DNA of 64,000 bases from Leptospira meyeri (GTDB lineage: Bacteria; Spirochaetota; Leptospiria; Leptospirales; Leptospiraceae), in the NCBI RefSeq assembly GCF_004368965.1, contig NZ_SORO01000001.1:1954001-2018000 (forward strand), written 5' to 3'. Shown here one piece after another: positions 8,389 to 16,649 of this stretch (the first letter of the stretch is position 1; the number at the start of each line of letters is the position of its first letter). The notes below the pieces were generated by a model, which made no database searches, had not been told where the DNA came from, and saw only the letters and a list, made by a program, of their open reading frames with translations. The translations under genes were made by a program, and so were the position numbers.

Positions 8389-9000
8389 ATGGAAAATCCA
8401 AACCTAATCATTCGTACTGCAAAACCAACAGATGTAGAAACCATTGTTCCTCTCATTTATTCTTCAGGACCCAAAGCATGGACTTATGTTTTTGGGGAAG
8501 GGAAAAAAACTCCTTTTGATTTTTTAAACTCATCTTATGTAAAAAGAGGAAACACCGTATCGTATACCAATCATTATGTGGCTGAACTGAATGGCAAAGT
8601 AGTTGGTTCTATTTTATCTTATACTCAACCTAGTTTTCTGGCACTGACAGCGGTGACAGCCATTCGGATCCTTTCCGTATACAAATGGAATGCACTAAAA
8701 GTAATGGCAAAGGGACTCAAAACAGAAACCATCATCCAACCACCAAAATCTGGATGTTTGTACTTGGGTCATATTGCTGTTTCAGAAACAGAAAGAAACA
8801 AAGGAATTGCAAAAAAACTAATCGAGTACATGACCACGAAGAATAAAAAATATAAAACCATTTCTTTGGACGTTTCCGCAGAAAACAAACCTGCTATTTC
8901 CCTTTATCAAAACTTAGGTTTTGAAATCAAAGAAACAAGACATCCATTGGGTTGGGAAGGCATCATTCCCTCTCATCACTATATGGAAAAACAAATTTAA
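8389..9000 (+). CDS. GNAT-family N-acetyltransferase
   Basis: Protein of 203 residues. The acetyl-CoA binding motif A is visible as LGHIAVSETERNKGIAKKLI (about 124-143) and motif B as NKPAISLYQNLGFEIKE (about 166-182). The N-terminal half is longer than in minimal GNATs and includes a hydrophobic stretch at about 85-97. The substrate cannot be deduced. The next gene (a dioxygenase) starts 12 bp downstream, so the two are probably co-expressed. The pair is bracketed by inverted copies of an intergenic repeat. Confidence 0.85.
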   Translation: MENPNLIIRTAKPTDVETIVPLIYSSGPKAWTYVFGEGKKTPFDFLNSSYVKRGNTVSYTNHYVAELNGKVVGSILSYTQPSFLALTAVTAIRILSVYKWNALKVMAKGLKTETIIQPPKSGCLYLGHIAVSETERNKGIAKKLIEYMTTKNKKYKTISLDVSAENKPAISLYQNLGFEIKETRHPLGWEGIIPSHHYMEKQI

Positions 9001-9012
9001 TTTATTTTTCAC

Positions 9013-9771
9013 ATGAATAAGATTGATTCAAAGGCTAAAAGCCAATTGGAATCTCTTGGTTACCATTTGTTTCCCAATTATATTCCGATAGATCAGATTG
9101 GAATATTAAAAGAGATCCTCTTCCGTTCCAATGCCGAATGGTCCAAGGAACTGAATCATTCGAAAAATGTAAATAGTGCTTATCTTACTTCCACAAAATT
9201 CACAAAAGAAAAAAAGGATCGAAAAACCCTTTTTCAATTTATTGGATCGGATGCTTTACTAGAAATTGGTAAGATTGTTTTCGATGGCCCAATGTATTTT
9301 CTTAATACTCAGATCTTTTTTAATCCGGAAGATACGAACAAACTTCCCTATTGGCATAGGGACATCCAATACATGGGCATTCCCGAAGAAAAACAATTCG
9401 AAAGAATTCAAAAAGATTTTGTTTGGCACTTTCGAATTCCCTTAGAAAAAGATCCTGGCATTTGGTTGGTTCCGGGATCTCACAAACGTTGGGACACTGA
9501 AGAAGAAAGAAAGATTCGTTTGGAATTAGATGGAAAAAAGAATCACGAAGATATTAGCAATCAATTTCTAATCCCTCACAATCCAGGAGATTTATTGGTG
9601 TTTTCTGCTCATCTAATCCACAAAGGAAATTACAATTCAAACCGATTTTCATTTGATATCATATACACAAATTTTCCTGAAAGAAAAGAAACAGCCGACC
9701 ACTGGAACCATTTCCCAAACAATGATGAATTCCAGAACCAACAGACAGAATCCATCTTTCAGTTGATTTAG
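9013..9771 (+). CDS. Phytanoyl-CoA dioxygenase (PhyH)-like Fe(II)/2-oxoglutarate oxygenase
   Basis: Protein of 252 residues. The iron ligands of the double-stranded beta-helix fold are visible: H-x-D in YWHRDIQYMG (about 113-122) and the distal His in SAHLIHKGNYN. The Arg of NRFSFDI after it is suited to binding 2-oxoglutarate. The LVPGSHKRW block is typical of PhyH-like proteins. It hydroxylates an unknown substrate in the cytoplasm. It sits 12 bp after a GNAT gene, which suggests a shared small-molecule modification pathway. No signal peptide. Confidence 0.85.
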   Translation: MNKIDSKAKSQLESLGYHLFPNYIPIDQIGILKEILFRSNAEWSKELNHSKNVNSAYLTSTKFTKEKKDRKTLFQFIGSDALLEIGKIVFDGPMYFLNTQIFFNPEDTNKLPYWHRDIQYMGIPEEKQFERIQKDFVWHFRIPLEKDPGIWLVPGSHKRWDTEEERKIRLELDGKKNHEDISNQFLIPHNPGDLLVFSAHLIHKGNYNSNRFSFDIIYTNFPERKETADHWNHFPNNDEFQNQQTESIFQLI

Positions 9772-9799
9772 ACTTTTTTTCGATCATAAACTTTTCCCT

Positions 9800-9890
9800 G
9801 CGCCAGCGATTGTAGCGGAAATCCTTTCCCAATGAAATCCATTTTCATTTGCAAAAACAAATTGGGAAAGATTGGAGCGAAAAGCGCGGT
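9800..9890 (+). repeat. Structured intergenic repeat, copy 2 (inverted relative to copy 1)
   Basis: It contains AGCGGAAATCCTTTCC and GGAAAGATTGGAGCGA, the same halves as the 8224-8296 block but in the plus orientation. Here the central hairpin is longer: perfect 10-bp arms CTTTCCCAAT (9824-9833) and ATTGGGAAAG (9861-9870), with a nested AATGAAA/TTTCATT. GCGC-containing ends flank it. Conservation of both halves with a variable loop suggests a mobile, palindromic extragenic element. Confidence 0.7.
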
Positions 9891-9946
9891 CGGTTTCAGA
9901 ATGAGATTCTAACACGAAATATATTCGAGGCGCCCCAGCCCAAACC

Positions 9947-9984
9947 AAAGTAAAGTAAAGTAAAGTAAAGTAAAGTAAAGTAAA
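9947..9984 (+). repeat. AAAGT pentanucleotide tandem array
   Basis: Seven uninterrupted AAAGT units (9947-9981) plus a partial unit, in non-coding DNA about 70 bp upstream of the padR -35 box. Arrays of five-base units are prone to slipped-strand copy-number change. Being outside any ORF, length variation would alter promoter spacing or curvature rather than a reading frame. Confidence 0.9.
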
Positions 9985-10051
9985 AGAAACACAATGTTCT
10001 TCTTTTCTTAAATCAAAATTTTTTAAAAGTTAAGATTTTGAATTTATCTAT

Positions 10052-10080
10052 TTGACTATCTATTTTCGATATCGTAATAT
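10052..10080 (+). promoter_or_regulatory. Consensus sigma70 promoter of padR-chrA with palindromic spacer
   Basis: TTGACT at 10052-10057 and TAATAT at 10075-10080 are separated by 17 bp. The last 8 bp of the spacer form the perfect palindrome CGATATCG (10067-10074), a plausible operator for the PadR protein encoded immediately downstream. The start codon at 10089 lies 8 bp after the -10 box, so the transcript should have almost no leader. Confidence 0.75.
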
Positions 10081-10088
10081 GATTTTGA

Positions 10089-10391
10089 ATGCGAATTAAT
10101 GAATTTTTCTCCAGTTTTATTAAAATTCATATTTTGCATCATTGTGAAAAAGAAGAAATTTATGGTGTTTGGATGATGGAAGAACTAAAAGAACATGGAT
10201 ATAAAATCAGTCCAGGTTCTCTGTATCCGATGCTAAAAAATTTAGAAGAAAAAGGGCTTATCCGTTCTCGAGTTGAACAAATTGGAAAAGTAAAACGTAA
10301 ATTTTATCGCATCACATCAAAAGGAAAAAAAGAACTGTTCGCCGCAAAAGCAAAATTAAAGGAATTAATTGGTGAAATACTGAGTAAATAA
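10089..10391 (+). CDS. PadR-family transcriptional regulator
   Basis: Winged-helix repressor of 100 residues. The PadR signature is clear: YGVWMMEELKEHGYKISPGSLYPMLKNLEEKGLI region (about 25-58), followed by the wing with KRKFYRITSKGKKEL. The short C-terminal helix places it in the PadR-s2-like small group. It precedes chrA by 45 bp, an arrangement also known from chromate-resistance loci with a PadR-type regulator. It probably represses its own promoter and chrA, with the CGATATCG palindrome in the promoter spacer as candidate operator (inference). No ribosome-binding site precedes the ATG. Confidence 0.88.
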   Translation: MRINEFFSSFIKIHILHHCEKEEIYGVWMMEELKEHGYKISPGSLYPMLKNLEEKGLIRSRVEQIGKVKRKFYRITSKGKKELFAAKAKLKELIGEILSK

Positions 10392-10436
10392 TACATTTCA
10401 ATGAACAAAAAGAAGTTTTAAAAAGAGGAACCAACA

Positions 10437-11609
10437 TTGAAAAAATATTTTGAAGTTTTTTTTACTGCACTCAAACTCGGCTGTACTTCGTTTGGTGGTC
10501 CAATCGCGCACTTAAGTTATTTTCATGATGAGTATGTAACTAAAAAAAAATGGATGAGCGCACTTGCGTATGCAGACTTGGTTGCCCTTTGCCAGTTTTT
10601 ACCTGGTCCTGCCAGTAGCCAAGTGGGCATGGCCATTGGACTTTCCCGAGCTGGGATTTTCGGTGCAATCCTTTCCTGGATTGGTTTTACTTTACCATCA
10701 GCCATCATTCTGATTCTCTTTGGACTCGGTGTATCAACATTGGAAGTCACAAATCACAACCACTGGCTTCATGGATTAAAAGTGGTTGCTGTAGCTGTGG
10801 TCGCACAAGCAATCCTTGGCATGGGAAAAAAACTTTGTCCCGATAAAGAACGAATCACTATCGCTCTCATAACAAGCGTTATCCTTCTTTTTTTTAGTTT
10901 TGCTTTTTTGCAAATATTGATTCTAATTTTTTTTGGAATTATTGGGATTTTTTTTCTTAAATCTTCTTCTGACCTTCCACATGAACCTTTACATAAAGGA
11001 AATAAAAACTTAGGATATTTATTTTTAATCCTATTTTTTGTATTACTACTCATTCTACCTTTATTAAGAGAAATATATTCAAACCAAACAATCAAACTAT
11101 TTGATAGTTTTTATCGAGCCGGTGCACTCGTGTTTGGAGGCGGCCATGTTGTACTACCACTTTTGCAATCAGAAGTTGTTCCTTCTGGTTGGGTAAGTAA
11201 TGATTTGTTCCTTGCAGGTTATGGTATTTCCAACGCAATTCCCGGTCCACTGTTTGCTTTTAGTGGTTATTTGGGAGCTGTGTCCAATCTAGAACCAAAC
11301 GCATGGGAAGGAGCGATCATTTGTTTGGTGGCAGCTTTCCTACCGTCTTTTCTTTTGGTAGTTGGGATTTTGCCATTCTGGGAAAAACTCCGAAACAACC
11401 CAAACATTCGTAAATCCATGTTAGGAATCAATGCGTCCGTTGTTGGGATACTACTCGCCGCCCTTTATCAGCCTGTCTGGACAAGTGCCATTCTCTCCCC
11501 AAAAGATTTTGCTCTTGCCATCTCCGGTTTTTTGTTTTTGGAATATTGGAAAACTCCTTCTTGGGTCGTAGTAATTGCTACAGTCCTAATTAGTTTTTTT
11601 ATTTATTAG
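10437..11609 (+). CDS. chrA: Chromate transporter ChrA (two-domain CHR family)
   Basis: Inner-membrane protein of 390 residues containing both CHR domains. The first begins with KLGCTSFGGPIAHLSYF (about 12-28) and includes CQFLPGPASSQVGMAIG. The second includes RAGALVFGGGHVVLPLL (about 224-240) and NAIPGPLFAFSGYLGA. Length and duplicate motifs match long-chain CHR transporters that export chromate. The start is a TTG at 10437 with an AAAGAGG ribosome-binding site about 8 bp upstream. It is co-transcribed with padR. Sulphate or another oxyanion as substrate is possible, because family membership alone does not fix specificity. Confidence 0.9.
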   Translation: MKKYFEVFFTALKLGCTSFGGPIAHLSYFHDEYVTKKKWMSALAYADLVALCQFLPGPASSQVGMAIGLSRAGIFGAILSWIGFTLPSAIILILFGLGVSTLEVTNHNHWLHGLKVVAVAVVAQAILGMGKKLCPDKERITIALITSVILLFFSFAFLQILILIFFGIIGIFFLKSSSDLPHEPLHKGNKNLGYLFLILFFVLLLILPLLREIYSNQTIKLFDSFYRAGALVFGGGHVVLPLLQSEVVPSGWVSNDLFLAGYGISNAIPGPLFAFSGYLGAVSNLEPNAWEGAIICLVAAFLPSFLLVVGILPFWEKLRNNPNIRKSMLGINASVVGILLAALYQPVWTSAILSPKDFALAISGFLFLEYWKTPSWVVVIATVLISFFIY

Positions 11610-11655
11610 AAAAAGAAATAGAACATGAAGTATAAAAAATTGATTTAAATTAGTC

Positions 11656-11674
11656 ATTGATTTCTCGGATCAAT
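11656..11674 (+). promoter_or_regulatory. Inverted repeat upstream of the DinB gene
   Basis: ATTGAT and ATCAAT (6-bp arms) flank a 7-bp spacer, 17 bp before the ATG of the DinB-like gene. The half-sites resemble FNR halves, but the spacer is 7 rather than 4 bp, so it is not an FNR box. It may be an operator or chance. Confidence 0.3.
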
Positions 11675-11691
11675 CAAAAATATCTTTCTCT

Positions 11692-12189
11692 ATGAAAGAT
11701 TTTTTCTTGAGAAACAATGCTTATCATATTTGGGCCACAAATCTTTTGTACGATTCGATCGATACTTTATCGGAAGAAGATTACAAAAAAGATATTGGTT
11801 TATTTTTTAACTCCATACATGGAACACTCAATCACTTGTTACTTGTGGAAAAGGTATGGTATTCACGACTCATCAGAGAAGTCTACGTCCCTTCGTCTTT
11901 AGCTGAAGAACTTGAACCCGACCGTCAAACATTAAAAAGCCGAATGATTCAAAGTTTAGAACGATGGGATTCTTTCCTCGCAGACCTTGACAATTCAATT
12001 TGGGAAACTATTTTTCGTTATAAGACAATGAGAGGGTTTGAAACCGAGCTTATTTTTTGTGATGTGGTACAACACAATTTTAACCACAGAACCCATCACC
12101 GGGGACAAATCACTGCCGCTATCACCCAGCTAGGTGGTAAATCTCCAGAAATTGATTATGTTTATTACTTACAAACCAAAGGAAAATAG
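11692..12189 (+). CDS. DinB-family four-helix metalloprotein
   Basis: Protein of 165 residues of the DinB/YfiT-like superfamily. The metal-binding histidines are recognisable: the first in NSIHGTLNHLLLVEKVW (about 41-57), the pair in NFNHRTHHRGQITAAITQLGG (about 129-149). The C-terminal DYVYYLQ is common in the family. Such proteins are thiol-dependent hydrolase/transferase-like or stress-associated; the function here is unknown. A membrane-protein gene starts 1 bp after its stop. Confidence 0.88.
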   Translation: MKDFFLRNNAYHIWATNLLYDSIDTLSEEDYKKDIGLFFNSIHGTLNHLLLVEKVWYSRLIREVYVPSSLAEELEPDRQTLKSRMIQSLERWDSFLADLDNSIWETIFRYKTMRGFETELIFCDVVQHNFNHRTHHRGQITAAITQLGGKSPEIDYVYYLQTKGK

Positions 12190-12190
12190 T

Positions 12191-12613
12191 ATGTGGAATC
12201 CTTCCCAAAAAACAAGAACCTTAACAAGCAGAATCTTAATCGGTTTATTTTCAATGACAATGATCTTTCATATCTTGGCTCTTTTACAAGTGATTCCATT
12301 CCAATACCTTTGGGGAGGCAGACTCAGCAGTGTAGAGGAGATGTATGTGATGGAATCGGTTTCTCTTCTAGTAAACGCCTTCTTTTTATGGTCAAGTTTT
12401 CAGTATACACGTTACTTAAACCAAGGTTTGGTGCCTATTTGGATCAGAATTGTTTTTGGATTCATTGGAACTATTTTTTTACTTAACACAATAGGGAATC
12501 TAGTTGCCGTCACCGATTTAGAAACTTTACTGGCAACACCGGTCACAGCAATTTTATCGGTAATATGTTTCTCATTGGTACCAAAATATGAAAATAAGAC
12601 AAGCGAACTATAA
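12191..12613 (+). CDS. Small four-helix membrane protein, unknown function
   Basis: Protein of 140 residues with about four hydrophobic helices (about 15-35, 50-72, 82-105, 110-130). ATG 12191 follows the DinB stop by 1 bp; an in-frame ATG at 12134 lies inside the DinB gene and is rejected. The 3' end overlaps the GNAT gene by 26 bp, so the three genes are probably one transcript. The family was not recognised. Confidence 0.8.
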   Translation: MWNPSQKTRTLTSRILIGLFSMTMIFHILALLQVIPFQYLWGGRLSSVEEMYVMESVSLLVNAFFLWSSFQYTRYLNQGLVPIWIRIVFGFIGTIFLLNTIGNLVAVTDLETLLATPVTAILSVICFSLVPKYENKTSEL

Positions 12614-13037
12614 AGACATTTCTAAAATTACCCCTGTATTCGACGAATACAGACAATTCTATGGACAACCAACTAACATAATAGGCGCAAATCGATTTTT
12701 GCAAGATAGAATGGAACATGCACAATCCATTATATTTCTAGCAGAAGATCCAAACAGTGGCGAAATCGCTGGATTTACACAACTATATCCAGTATTCTCT
12801 TCCATTTCTATGCAAAGATCCTATATCTTAAATGACCTTTTTGTAAAAAATAAATTTCGTAAACAAGGAATCGCCAAACAATTGATTGCGGAAGCCAAAT
12901 CCTTTACCAAATCAAATTCTGGTAAAGGATTAGAACTTTCCACTTCTACCCATAACAAAGAAGCTCGTGCTTTGTATGCAAAGGAAGGTTTTGAACAAGA
13001 AACAGAATTTTTAACTTATTTCTGGAAGTCTGTTTAA
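12588..13037 (+). CDS. GNAT-family N-acetyltransferase (PaiA-like by context)
   Basis: Compact GNAT of 149 residues. The acetyl-CoA loop motif is NDLFVKNKFRKQGIAKQLI (about 84-102), and motif B is KEARALYAKEGFEQE (about 125-139). The next gene, 21 bp downstream, encodes a PaiB-family protein. In Bacillus the paiA-paiB operon pairs a polyamine acetyltransferase with PaiB, so a similar pairing is possible, but the substrate is not readable from the sequence. It overlaps the membrane-protein gene by 26 bp. Confidence 0.85.
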   Translation: MKIRQANYKDISKITPVFDEYRQFYGQPTNIIGANRFLQDRMEHAQSIIFLAEDPNSGEIAGFTQLYPVFSSISMQRSYILNDLFVKNKFRKQGIAKQLIAEAKSFTKSNSGKGLELSTSTHNKEARALYAKEGFEQETEFLTYFWKSV

Positions 13038-13058
13038 ATTTATTAGGAGCTCGCCACC

Positions 13059-13664
13059 ATGTACATTCCCGAACATTTTCAAATGGAAACCGAATTCATT
13101 TATCAATCTATCGAAGAAAACCCTTTTTCGGTATTAGTATCTGAATCAGAAAATGGGATGGTGGCGACACATTTGCCTCTGCTTCTTTCTAAGGACAAAC
13201 AAACATTAGTTGGACATTTTGCAAAACCGAATCCACAAAAGGAGAGTGTAGGAAAAGAAGTCCTTTGTATTTTTTCTGGTCCACATTGTTATATATCGCC
13301 TTCTTGGTATGAAACCGAAAGGGCAGTTCCAACATGGAATTTCACGGCTGTCCATGTTAAAGGAATTCTAAAAATTGTAGAAGATTCAAAAAAAATCCAT
13401 GAAGGTTTGGTTACTCTTGTCAAACGTTTCGAATCAAAAGATTCTAAATACCGAATTGAATCTGTAGATATCAATTACATCGAAGGATTAAAAAAAGGAA
13501 TTATTCCTTTTGAAATTCAAATTACTCACATTGAAGGCAAACAAAAACTCAGCCAAAATCATTCGGTGGAACGTCGGAATTTGGTGATATCAAATTTAGA
13601 TTCGAAGTCCGGAGAAAATGAAAAAGCGATTGCATCTTTAATGAGAAAAAACCTAATTCAATAA
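13059..13664 (+). CDS. PaiB-family FMN-binding-like protein
   Basis: Protein of 201 residues of the PaiB (FMN-binding split barrel) family. The conserved start MYIPEHFQME, the block ATHLPLLLS (about 47-55), GHFAKPNPQ and YISPSWYE...VPTWNFTAVHV (about 78-108) all match. Family members are described as negative regulators of proteolysis/sporulation genes in Bacillus, but many are simple flavin proteins. AGGAG at 13045-13049 is the ribosome-binding site. It lies directly after a GNAT gene, as in paiAB. Confidence 0.88.
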   Translation: MYIPEHFQMETEFIYQSIEENPFSVLVSESENGMVATHLPLLLSKDKQTLVGHFAKPNPQKESVGKEVLCIFSGPHCYISPSWYETERAVPTWNFTAVHVKGILKIVEDSKKIHEGLVTLVKRFESKDSKYRIESVDINYIEGLKKGIIPFEIQITHIEGKQKLSQNHSVERRNLVISNLDSKSGENEKAIASLMRKNLIQ

Positions 13665-13745
13665 TCTTACAGTCCAAACATTGTAATTTATCTCGTCATT
13701 TTCTATTGTTGTTTTAATTTAGAAATTTAGATTACGAATTTAACC

Positions 13746-15308
13746 TTGAAACTAGAACTAAATGTAAGAGTCACACCGGAAATTGCATCAAATCCAGACC
13801 ATTTGTTGCAGTTTGTATCCAAACAAAACAAAATTCCAAAGTCCGATATCAAACATATTGAATGTACTTCTCGTTCAATTGATGCCAGACAAAAAAATGT
13901 AGTTTTCCAATTACGATTGGAAGTTTATATCAATGAAAATTTCATTCCGCTCGAATATCCAGTTCCGCATTTTCGCAATGTAAGTTTAGCAGAACCAGTT
14001 ATTATCATTGGTGCAGGACCGGCTGGACTCTTTGCCGCCTTACGTGTATTAGAGTTAGGAAAAAAACCAATCATCTTAGAACGTGGGAAAAATGTCAAAG
14101 AACGAGTGGAAGATCTGCGAGGAATCAATGTTCACCACATTGTCAACGAAGATTCCAATTATTGTTTTGGGGAAGGTGGGGCCGGAACCTATTCCGATGG
14201 AAAACTCTATACTAGATCCAAAAAACGTGGAAACATTCGAAAAGTTCTAGAATATCTTGTAACTTTTGGTGCAACAAAACAAATATTAGTTGATGCTCAT
14301 CCTCATATCGGGACTAACAAACTCCCACGTATTATTCAAAACATCAGAGAGTGCATTCTTGCAGCTGGTGGAGAAATTCATTTTAAAACAAGGATTACAG
14401 ATTTAATTCTCTCAGGAAATTCTATTACCGGAGTAAAGTCTAACTCTGGAGAAAAGTGGATGGCAAAAAACGTCATCATTGCCACTGGCCATTCTGGTAG
14501 AGAGATGTTCCAACTTCTTTATGAAAAAGGAATACAAATCCAAACAAAACCTCTAGCGATTGGAGTAAGGGTAGAACATCCGCAAAGTTTAATTGATTCC
14601 ATCCAATACCATTGTGATATCAAAAATCCTCTTCTCCCTGCGTCCGAGTATTCTCTTGTCAAACAAATCAATGGAAGAGGTGTTTACAGTTTTTGTATGT
14701 GTCCCGGTGGTGTGATTGCCCCTTGCGCCACAAAACCGGGGGAAGTAGTCACCAATGGTTGGTCAAGTGCCGAACGTTCTCGTCCTACTGCAAATTCTGG
14801 AATCGTCGTAGAACTTCGATTTGATGATTTCAAACCATTTGAATCCTATGGAGTTTTTTCAGCACTGCAGTACCAAGCTTCAATCGAACAAAAAGCCTTT
14901 GTTATGAATGGAGGAACGCAAAAAGCACCTGCCCAAAGAATGGTTGATTTTACCAAAAACAAAATTTCAAACGATCTTCCCAAAACTTCTTATACACCGG
15001 GACTTGTTTCTGTATCATTGTCAGAATTACTTCCTCCACTCATTGCCGATTCCTTAAAAAAAGGATTTCAAGAATTTGAATCATCAATGAAAGGATACTT
15101 CACAAATGAAGCAATTATCCATGCGCCAGAAACACGTACATCATCTCCCATTCAGGTTCCAAGAAATCAAGAAACATTAGAACACATTCAAATCAAAGGA
15201 TTGTTTCCTTGTGGTGAAGGTGCAGGATATGCGGGCGGAATTGTCTCAGCTGCCATTGATGGGATGAAATGTGCGGAAGCTGCAATTACCGGTAGTTTTA
15301 CAAAATAA
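13746..15308 (+). CDS. FAD-dependent dehydrogenase (COG2509-like)
   Basis: Flavoprotein of 520 residues. An N-terminal about 80-residue ferredoxin-like domain precedes the Rossmann FAD fingerprint IIIGAGPAGLFAAL (about 85-98) and ILERG. Further family landmarks are YCFGEGGAGTYSDGKL, the second GxG element NVIIATGHSGREMF, CMCPGGVIAPCAT, and the C-terminal FPCGEGAGYAGGIVSAAIDG that closes the FAD site. This is the uncharacterised FAD-dependent dehydrogenase family; its substrate is unknown. The start is TTG at 13746. An ATG at 15310 for the next gene begins 1 bp after its stop. Confidence 0.88.
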   Translation: MKLELNVRVTPEIASNPDHLLQFVSKQNKIPKSDIKHIECTSRSIDARQKNVVFQLRLEVYINENFIPLEYPVPHFRNVSLAEPVIIIGAGPAGLFAALRVLELGKKPIILERGKNVKERVEDLRGINVHHIVNEDSNYCFGEGGAGTYSDGKLYTRSKKRGNIRKVLEYLVTFGATKQILVDAHPHIGTNKLPRIIQNIRECILAAGGEIHFKTRITDLILSGNSITGVKSNSGEKWMAKNVIIATGHSGREMFQLLYEKGIQIQTKPLAIGVRVEHPQSLIDSIQYHCDIKNPLLPASEYSLVKQINGRGVYSFCMCPGGVIAPCATKPGEVVTNGWSSAERSRPTANSGIVVELRFDDFKPFESYGVFSALQYQASIEQKAFVMNGGTQKAPAQRMVDFTKNKISNDLPKTSYTPGLVSVSLSELLPPLIADSLKKGFQEFESSMKGYFTNEAIIHAPETRTSSPIQVPRNQETLEHIQIKGLFPCGEGAGYAGGIVSAAIDGMKCAEAAITGSFTK

Positions 15309-15309
15309 A

Positions 15310-16608
15310 ATGAATTTTTTACGACATCACCTGCCTTCGTTGGTTGTATGGTCGCTAGTATTCTATTTTTTATCAGAAAGATCCATCTTTCGCTACCAAC
15401 ATATGGGTGCGGGTGTGGATATCGGGCTTTTTGAAAATTTATTCTATAATATAGTTCATCACTCTAAGGCCATTACCTCTCTAGGTATTGATGGTAAAAT
15501 CCACCATTATTTTGCCGACCATATTAATTGGTACATTTACCCCTTATCTCTGTTATACTATTATTTTCCATTTATTGAAAGTTTACTTATATTCCAAGCC
15601 TTTGTTTTGAGTATTCCGATTTTAATCTTTCCCTTTTTTAAGAGAGAAACTTCATATGGGTGGTCTTTTCCTTTGTTATATGCCTTATTCCTTCCGATTT
15701 ATTGGATTCAAATTTTTGACTTCCATCCCGAAGTGATATGGATACCTCTCTTCTTTCTATTTTACTATTTCTGGAAACAAAAATCAAAATATTGGGTTCT
15801 TTTTTTTGTATTGAGTCTGCTCGCAAAAGAAGAATGCGCATTGGTTTGGATTGTATTTGCATTAACTGAATGGCACTCGAATCAAAAACAAAGTATAGGA
15901 ATTGGGATTATCGCCTTTTCCTATTTTGTTATTTCTATCATTCTACTAAGTGGAATACAGAATTCTGCAACATACAATCCAATGCCTGCTCATTGGGAAC
16001 GTTACCAAAATCCAATTTTAGCGATACAAAATTTACATTTGTTTCCGTATCTATTTTTATTCTTAAACATACCGTTTTTATTTTTACAATTCAAAAACAA
16101 ACTCATCCTTTGTTTGTTACCTTACCTATTGTATTCTCTCACCTCATCATATGAAGTAAACAAAACTCCATTCACCCATCATAGTTTTATTGCGATTCCC
16201 ATTATTTTCATTAGCTTTATGGAAAGTGTAGAGACCATTCATACGATAAACAAACGATTATTTGTTTACACATCTTTAATTGTTTCGATTTTCCTATTTC
16301 TTTTCTTCGGACCATTGACGAAGTCCTATTCATATAGAAAGGAATATATGAACCAAGAAAATTCAGGAAAATCTTACAAAACTCTACGTGGTTTATTAAT
16401 AGACAAGACAGTTGTTTCCAACGTACCACATTACCTTTCAAACCGAACGATCGTTACATTATTTTTGCCAAACCAAAAACCTTCAGCAGAATATTTTGTA
16501 TTGTATCGTTTCCCTGCCGATCCTCAAATCTTCCAAACCCCTTCTGGATACGAATGGAAAGAATCCATTGAGGACAGCATACAAATCTTTAAACGTAAGG
16601 AAAATTGA
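15310..16608 (+). CDS. DUF2079-family multi-pass membrane protein
   Basis: Protein of 432 residues with about ten membrane segments. The N-terminal block GAGVDIGLFENLFYN and the GKIHHYFADHINWYIYPLSLLYY region are typical of DUF2079 proteins. These resemble GT-C glycosyltransferases; HPEVIW and LLAKEECALVW are also conserved-looking. It may act on lipid-linked sugars at the membrane (inference from fold class). ATG 15310 is chosen over 15271, which lies within the upstream gene. It is probably co-transcribed with the flavoprotein gene. Confidence 0.82.
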   Translation: MNFLRHHLPSLVVWSLVFYFLSERSIFRYQHMGAGVDIGLFENLFYNIVHHSKAITSLGIDGKIHHYFADHINWYIYPLSLLYYYFPFIESLLIFQAFVLSIPILIFPFFKRETSYGWSFPLLYALFLPIYWIQIFDFHPEVIWIPLFFLFYYFWKQKSKYWVLFFVLSLLAKEECALVWIVFALTEWHSNQKQSIGIGIIAFSYFVISIILLSGIQNSATYNPMPAHWERYQNPILAIQNLHLFPYLFLFLNIPFLFLQFKNKLILCLLPYLLYSLTSSYEVNKTPFTHHSFIAIPIIFISFMESVETIHTINKRLFVYTSLIVSIFLFLFFGPLTKSYSYRKEYMNQENSGKSYKTLRGLLIDKTVVSNVPHYLSNRTIVTLFLPNQKPSAEYFVLYRFPADPQIFQTPSGYEWKESIEDSIQIFKRKEN

Positions 16609-16649
16609 TTGATTCATCTGACAAAACAATTAATCTGAATACCTGAAAA

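Larger units (their letters stand above)
9772..10088. other. 317-bp non-coding region upstream of padR
   Basis: This is the only gene-free stretch over 300 bp in the window. It holds copy 2 of the structured repeat (about 9800-9890), a second GC-rich GGCGCCCC block near 9929-9936, an AAAGT pentamer array (9947-9984), an AT-rich stretch, and a consensus promoter ending 8 bp before the padR start codon. No credible small ORF was found. Confidence 0.8.

Noticed and set aside
11656..11674. FNR-like half sites before the DinB gene.
   Set aside because: Spacer is 7 bp, not 4, so it does not fit an FNR/CRP dimer; kept only as a low-confidence inverted repeat.
13053..13061. GCCACCATG, identical to a eukaryotic Kozak start, before the PaiB-like gene.
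   Set aside because: AGGAG at 13045-13049 is a normal bacterial ribosome-binding site and the surroundings are native; coincidence.
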